DNA from: Phytoseiulus persimilis
Lineage: Eukaryota > Arthropoda > Arachnida > Mesostigmata > Phytoseiidae
Direction of reading: 5' to 3'
Length of the DNA: 64,000 nt
Assembly: GCA_037576195.1 (NCBI GenBank)
Contig: CM075101.1
Location: 11,656,001 to 11,720,000 of the forward strand
Below, one piece after another: positions 58,920 to 64,000 of this stretch. The position numbers and the translations under genes are program-made. The notes under the pieces were generated by a model. The model did no database searches. It was not told the origin of the DNA and was given only the letters and a program-made list of their open reading frames with translations. The number at the start of each line of letters is the position of its first letter. Within the stretch, counting starts at the first letter, position 1.

Positions 58920-60778
58920 TGAGCAGTGGTATCCCAAGTCAATAAACCCGCCATACATTCCTTTATCCAAGTGTCTCAATTGGTGGGGTGCTATTCTTCA
59001 CATTTTATTCTCCAGTTATTGCCCGGATGATTGACTGAGAGAACTGGACCGTATCGTGCATCGCGCGACACAGGAGAGCCCTCCATTCTGTTAGGAGGTC
59101 CGCTCCTCGAGACGATTACAAAAATAGTTTGCGGTCCAAAAATAGGAGAAGACGTGGGAGAGGATTGAGTCGAAGGAACGGGATTCGGGGAAGCGCGATC
59201 CAGGGAATCGTGATTCGGAAAAATGGGAGTCGGAGGAACGAGACGGTACCTTCAAGACCACCTCGCATGGCAAGAACTGAACGAGCTGTCGGCTGCGCAA
59301 ATGTTGGATTCGAGAAGCTCGGGAGCTCGGTGACTCAGTGAAGATGGTCGTCGTCAACGGTCTTATTTATCAATTTCAATCGAACGAAGAAGGCTGGAAT
59401 AACGAGAGTGCGGTCTCGACAACATTGGAGAGCGAAACCTCGGTCGCATTCGAGACGTGGAACCGTCCTCTACGCAGAATCAGTGGGCGAGTAGCTAGGA
59501 AGTATTGTAGTTTCTGCCGCCTCAGACCCACTGTGCGGCGGGAGCAGGTGCTCTGACGACCCGAGTTCAAATCGGTACTGAAGCGAGAGCCGCGCGAGTT
59601 CCTCTCTATGCGCGGCCTTGAGGAGTTCGATGCGCGCTCGATGCAGTTCTCGCTCGCCTGTTTCCAGCCGAACGCGGGTTCCTCTCAGCTCCGTCCTGAG
59701 TTCTTTGAGCTCTGTAGTCTCGAGCTCCTTCGCAGGCAGAGCTTGCTCGAGACGATCGACGACCTTGATCCGTGACTGTGAGCTCCGTCGCTCTGCTCGG
59801 GAGCTCACATCAGAGTTTCTAGCGATCCAGAAGCGCTACTAGGGTAGTATTCCGGCCAGTGTAGAGAGCCAGGAGAGCGTATTTGTCTGTCCGAAATGAG
59901 CGAGCCAGCGTTGCACGTCGGCTTCGAACATCACTGCGACTCATTAGTTGCAACCCGACCGCGAGCGACACGCTTGCAGAATCTCCTACCAAGTTCGCTC
60001 CGCGGAGTCCCGACAAGGCGGCTGCGGCCAGTAGACTATCATCCTGCGTCTTTCCTAAGGGACCCGCTGCGGGTTTGGTAACAGCAGCTTCGGTGGACAG
60101 CTGCTGAATATTATGGTTATGGTTTTATTTGGATCTGTATGTATAATATATATGCATAACAGCCTTTCACTTCAGGCGCGAGCACGCTCAGCGGATCCTA
60201 CGTTTTCACGCTCCCATTTTGTTTATTGATATGATATGATGATGAGATGATTGATGATATTTCTTAATACAGTTCTAGGGCAGCAATGAATAAGGCATGG
60301 GAAGCGCGATGTCCAATATACCCTCGTATTGTGTCACTTCACCGTCACGTGGCGGCGGGTTGTCCTTTGTTAGGGAACCAGTAGATTAGTCGTTTTTCTC
60401 GAGGTAATAAGATGTCTTTCACCACTGCGAAAATTATTTCATCGCGATCGTAGGCATCCTTTGTGAAACTGATCCTCGAGAGAATAGTGATGCGGGCGGG
60501 TGACCGATGAATTCGACGGCGGAAGCGGCAAAGCGAGCGGAAACTTTCGCTCCCGTCCCCTGGTGATCGTCGACAATAAAACGGGCATCCATCGTTCCCA
60601 GTGACGGTTTCAGCGTTGAATTTTCCTGGTACCGCTTCGAACGCCTTCCATCATTCATACACGAGGACTTCGTTTTCATCGTACCACAGGTACCATGAAC
60701 CGTGTTCTTGGTGACGACATCGAAAAGTTCAGGGTCGACTCCTGCCTCCGTTATTTCCGCTGAGATTGTGTCGTCCAT
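58920..60778. other. Transposon-rich stretch, mostly uncharacterised
   Basis: After the MULE there is no clear gene. 59470-59808 (-) encodes a coiled coil (see separate entry). 60110-60300 is AT-rich with GATATGATGATGAGATGATT low complexity. 60434-60778 (-) is an open frame of 114 codons with no motif, next to the hAT remains. Confidence 0.4.
59470..59808 (-). CDS. Coiled-coil ORF, possibly retroelement gag-like
   Basis: The minus frame of 112 aa begins MSSRAERRSSQSRIK. It has a long charged heptad-like region (LETTELKELRTELRGTRVRL, LETGERELHRARIELLKAA) and ends in a serine/proline-rich tail. Further downstream, another minus frame has VVETALSLFQPSSFD, a phrase of the type seen before a gag-like domain, but out of frame. 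It lies within transposon debris and is probably a decayed mobile-element ORF. The identity is inference. Confidence 0.35.
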   Translation of the reverse strand: MSSRAERRSSQSRIKVVDRLEQALPAKELETTELKELRTELRGTRVRLETGERELHRARIELLKAAHREELARLSLQYRFELGSSEHLLPPHSGSEAAETTILPSYSPTDSA

Positions 60779-61640
60779 TCAGTCGGGGGTAATTCTCGTT
60801 ACCAACCACACCAAAATATGACTAGGCGGAAGACCAACATTCGGGGGGATTCGATGAGATTGTCTGGAGAGGACGTTGTTTAGCGCGGGAATTATCTCCA
60901 CCGCTCGTTCAACCATCTGCAGGGTAGAATACCACCGGGTCCTACAGTCTAGTACAACATTGAAGGGTTTTTTTGTTGTATTCTGGTCTCTTCGTGACCT
61001 CTCGGATCTCGTCCATGAGCAGTGGCTTCTTTCGGAAGTCGCGAGCGATGTTCCTGAGGCGCCTAAGAGCTTCCCCGAGTGTTGAAGCAACGATTTCATC
61101 CTCCCCTTCATCTTCCGGCTCTGTCTCCGAGTCAAACTCCTGGGCAGTGTCATCTTCGTTCTCTTTGTTTTCGCCATCGTCTCCTTCCGTATCCGGAGCC
61201 GCAAGGATTCCATGGAACGTCGAGTCCCGAAAACAACTTTGCGGACGACGAGATCAAGCCGAGTAACTCGAGCGCCTTGAGCACGTTGCTGGCTCCGTCA
61301 GTAGTGGCGGCAACCAGATCACTGATGAGGAGATCGAAGCTGTGAAGTCTTCTGCGCAGCACATCATAGAGGTTCTCCGCTGTGGCACGTTGTCTGACTC
61401 GAATCAATCCCAAAGGGCGAAATTTGCATTGCCGAAGGGAGCCGTGTTGTGGTGCACGTTGGAGGTGAGGTCTCTATCCGAACCAACGACGGTCGCTTCA
61501 TCAAACGAGATGGCGAACTTCAGCCCTGGGAGGAGACAAGATTGAAGATGAAATTTGCTTGAAACACGTCGTTATGCTGATATTTTCGAAGGTGTTTGAG
61601 GTTTTGCGGCCGTCGTAAGTCATGCATCGTTGAGGCACCT
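60779..61640 (-). pseudogene. hAT transposase with BED finger, broken
   Basis: Minus strand in order: a BED-finger-like piece split by a frameshift (CMTYDGRKTSN then LKHLRKYQHNDVFQ, about 61626-61560); the start of the RNase H fold, GLKFAISFDEATVVGSDRDL (about 61526-61402); then in a new frame LIRVRQRATAENLYDVLRR and DLVAATTDGASNVLKALELL; an acidic linker plus LRNIARDFRKKPLLMDE; and, after another frameshift at a run of seven A (about 60970), VVLDCRTRWYSTLQMVERAV. These are typical hAT transposase landmarks. At least four frameshifts or stops disable it. The C-terminal dimerisation domain is missing. Confidence 0.82.
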
Positions 61641-62339
61641 TCGTGTCTGCAAAAGTTCGAATGTCCACCCGCCTGGCTGCAGTCTCGTGAGGCACCGTTA
61701 GATGACGTTCTTCGAAGGACGATCACGATCGAGAGCGGTTCGAGGTGCCGAGGTCACGAGACAGTCGAACCACCGGACTGAAATCCGCGTTCTCTCGGCT
61801 TCGTGAGCCAGAATAAGTCAGGACAGATTGAGTCCGGGAAGGTCTATCTCAAAGCGAGACAGAAGCACCTGCTTCTGGAAAAGCATGGGATTTCATCGAC
61901 CCCGATCACGGGATCAAGCCTAGTCCGGATCTGAACCAATCCACCGGAACATGTGGTTTGCGCTGCATCACATCGAGAGAACGCTTACCCAGTATCCAAC
62001 TGGAACTTTCCCCTAACAGGTGGTCATCGGAAAACCCATCAAACTCTGGCGGGTTATTATTGTTTTGAATCGATCGATGGACACCGACTTCCGGCGTCCG
62101 CTCGCCTCTGGTTCCAGTAATTCCCGAACGAAAGTCAGCCTCCGATTCCGATCGTCAGCAGCTCAGAATCAGAGATTCTGGGATTCGAACCCGTATCCGA
62201 CATTTTGCGCCCTCACGTGGACTCGTGGATTTCCGCGACCCCTAGCTGGGAGTTCATCTGCTCGCGGATTCGATTTCGTCGCTGTTCAGATACTTTCTTA
62301 ACGTTGCGGCCGACTTCGGAGGTTCCGGATCATTGGGGT
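61641..62339. other. No confirmed gene
   Basis: Short frames only, for example 93 codons at 62020-62301 (+). It lies between the hAT remains and the truncated 5' end of the LINE. Confidence 0.4.
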
Positions 62340-63996
62340 ATGCAAAGCGCGGGATTCTCGGCAAGATTTCCGAAAGCACGATGAGATGTCCAGAAAAACC
62401 AACATCGGACTAATCTGCGCCTTCCTAGACGCAACCAAAGCATTCGACCGAATCGACACAAACCTACTATGGAGTATTCTGTCTGAGATGGGAATGAACA
62501 TAGACTGGATAAGGTTGTTGCAAGATCTATACTCCTCGAATAAAACAAAAATCATTGAAGGGGAGCATACATCAGAGTGGGTGGCGACAAGCTCCGGACT
62601 AAAACAGGGCTGCCCTCTCTCCAGCACCCTATTCATTCTCTACATATCGGAACTCGAAGCCAGGCTCACGCAAAGTGGAGCAGGCTTCGAAGTCCGATCC
62701 AAGAAATGGAGATGGGATCTGAGGGAAAAAGGTTCCTTCAACATCCCTGGCCTCCTCTTTGCCGATACCATAGTCCTGATGGCAAAATCTGCGGATGAAC
62801 TGAAGAAGCTACTATCGGTGACGGGCGAATTCGGTACCGAGAGAAAGCTCACCTTCAACCCCGCAAAAAGCGCCATAGTCATATTCTCAAAACCAAACAA
62901 TGGTGAACACATTGGCCTAGAAATACAAGGACAGCCCCTTCCACTCGTACACCAATATAAGTACCTTGGAATTACGCTGTCTGACGGCAGAAGATATCTC
63001 GACAAACAAGAAAGTATCTGGCAACAACAAGCCATAACTGCCCTCCACAGAATGCACGCCACATCCATATGGAGCTTCAACAGATTCGAAATCTCAAAAG
63101 CCCAATAGAAAGCGACCGCAGTCGCCAAACTCACATACAGCAACTCGGTGACAGTCACGTCGAAGAAACTACAGGACCTGCTGGAAAAAACTCAACGTGA
63201 TGCAGGCCGCTGGGCCCTAGGAATACCAGGCTACAAAGTAGCCAATGAATTCATACTGGGAGAGCTTGGATGGTCCCTATTCGAAACCAGGGAAGCTCAA
63301 AGAAAACTCAGATTCATGAAACGCATCCAACACATGCCAGATGAGAGATGGCCAAAATCTCTCCTAAACATGGTGGAAATACTCGGAACAAAGACTGAGC
63401 TCTGCGCCCGAACGCAGACACTGAGTCACCAATACGGCTGTGACCGGATCGAACCACCAATATCGAGTCAAGCAACACCAGCCCTATACGCATATAACTC
63501 ACTGATAAAGAAGAGAGTTAAAGAAATGCAAGAGCACAGCTGGAGGCGAGACATGCTTCTTAAAAACAGCCTAAGCCTATACCGAAAGGGAAAAACATCC
63601 CCCGGTACGAGGTCTTACCTCTACGGCAATCGAAGAGGGGATGCTCTACTAGCCCTAGCAAGAGCAGGAATTCTGCCAACTAGAGGACTTTCCAAACAAA
63701 AGGGCAACAACACCTGCCCGAGATGCGGCACATACGAAGAGACTGTACAACACATAATCTTCGAATGCAACGACGCATACTACACAGACGATGATTTCCT
63801 CAAAGCGCTAGGCCTCCTGGAGGAAATGCAAGACCCATCGCCAGTGTAGAAGACAAAGCTTGCCCTCGAAAAGTGGGAAAAGGAGACCAAACGATCTGCA
63901 GAAGCACCTGAAATGAAAGGCTGAGCCGGACAGAATGCAAACTTGTACATATCTGGAACCGAGTCAAGATCAATAAACCCATACCCATACCCATAC
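62340..63996 (+). mobile_element. 5'-truncated LINE with mutated reverse transcriptase
   Basis: One reading frame (about 62340-63849) encodes the 3' two-thirds of a non-LTR polyprotein. Reverse transcriptase landmarks: ICAFLDATKAFDRID (motif A), SGLKQGCPLSSTLFILY (motif B), LLFADTIVLM (motif C), FNPAKSAIVIF and YKYLGITLSDG. The catalytic FADD of motif C is FADT, so the enzyme should be dead. A TAG at 63106-63108 interrupts the frame. The C-terminus has a C-x2-C-x8-H-x4-C knuckle (CPRCGTYEETVQHIIFEC) and stops at TAG 63847-63849. An AATAAA at 63972-63977 is followed by a CCATAC tandem tail, typical of LINE 3' ends. The 5' part before motif A is also shortened (the stretch before MSRKTN lacks the usual palm residues). 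Confidence 0.92.
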
Positions 63997-64000
63997 GAAC

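Noticed and set aside
60973-61345. Serine-rich plus-strand frames of 88-97 aa
   Set aside because: They are antisense to the acidic linker of the hAT transposase pseudogene.
62640-63158. 172-aa minus frame
   Set aside because: It is antisense to the LINE reverse transcriptase.

Overview
This is eukaryotic, animal-type DNA, most likely from an arthropod. Every gene I could recognise is split by short introns with GT..AG ends, and three are clear animal orthologues: RER1, the kinesin-3 motor unc-104/KIF1A, and PDCD10/CCM3. The introns are mostly 70-900 bp and gene spacing is compact. The LINE at the right end resembles chelicerate (tick/mite) elements. A small-genome mite, for example a mesostigmatid, is my best guess; that is inference, not proof.

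Layout. 1-2235: a 45-bp minisatellite of about 40 copies, ending against the 3' part of a LINE. 5411-6910: RER1 (+). 13820-21673: unc-104 (+), 12 coding exons, with a truncated SINE in intron 2. 25397-31252: several small spliced genes (+), including a mitochondrially targeted protein that keeps only a decayed C-terminal half of a DEAD-box helicase, plus a hAT-type MITE at 26003-26223. 32243-38960: genes on the minus strand: a spliced 191-aa unknown, gene-like ORFs near 34.2-35.0 kb, a 66-aa secreted peptide with TATA-like and polyadenylation signals, and a two-exon F-box protein. 42205-44256: PDCD10 (+), seven exons. 44.3-55.2 kb: hard to parse; it holds a full-length tRNA-derived SINE and exons of an unknown protein built of repeated segments. 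57135-63996: a transposon graveyard with Gypsy, MULE, BED-hAT and LINE remains, all disabled.

How the genes fit together: RER1 retrieves membrane proteins from Golgi to ER, unc-104 carries synaptic-vesicle precursors along axons, and PDCD10 is a scaffold for GCKIII kinases and STRIPAK at the Golgi and cell junctions. They look like unrelated housekeeping neighbours, not a pathway cluster.

Limits. The DNA is rich in TCGA/CGA words, so long and protein-like open frames appear on both strands at once. I call a gene only where homology, or agreement of splice phase across exons, supports it. Many real exons in 2.2-5.4, 6.9-13.8, 21.7-25.4 and 44.3-56 kb are probably missed.
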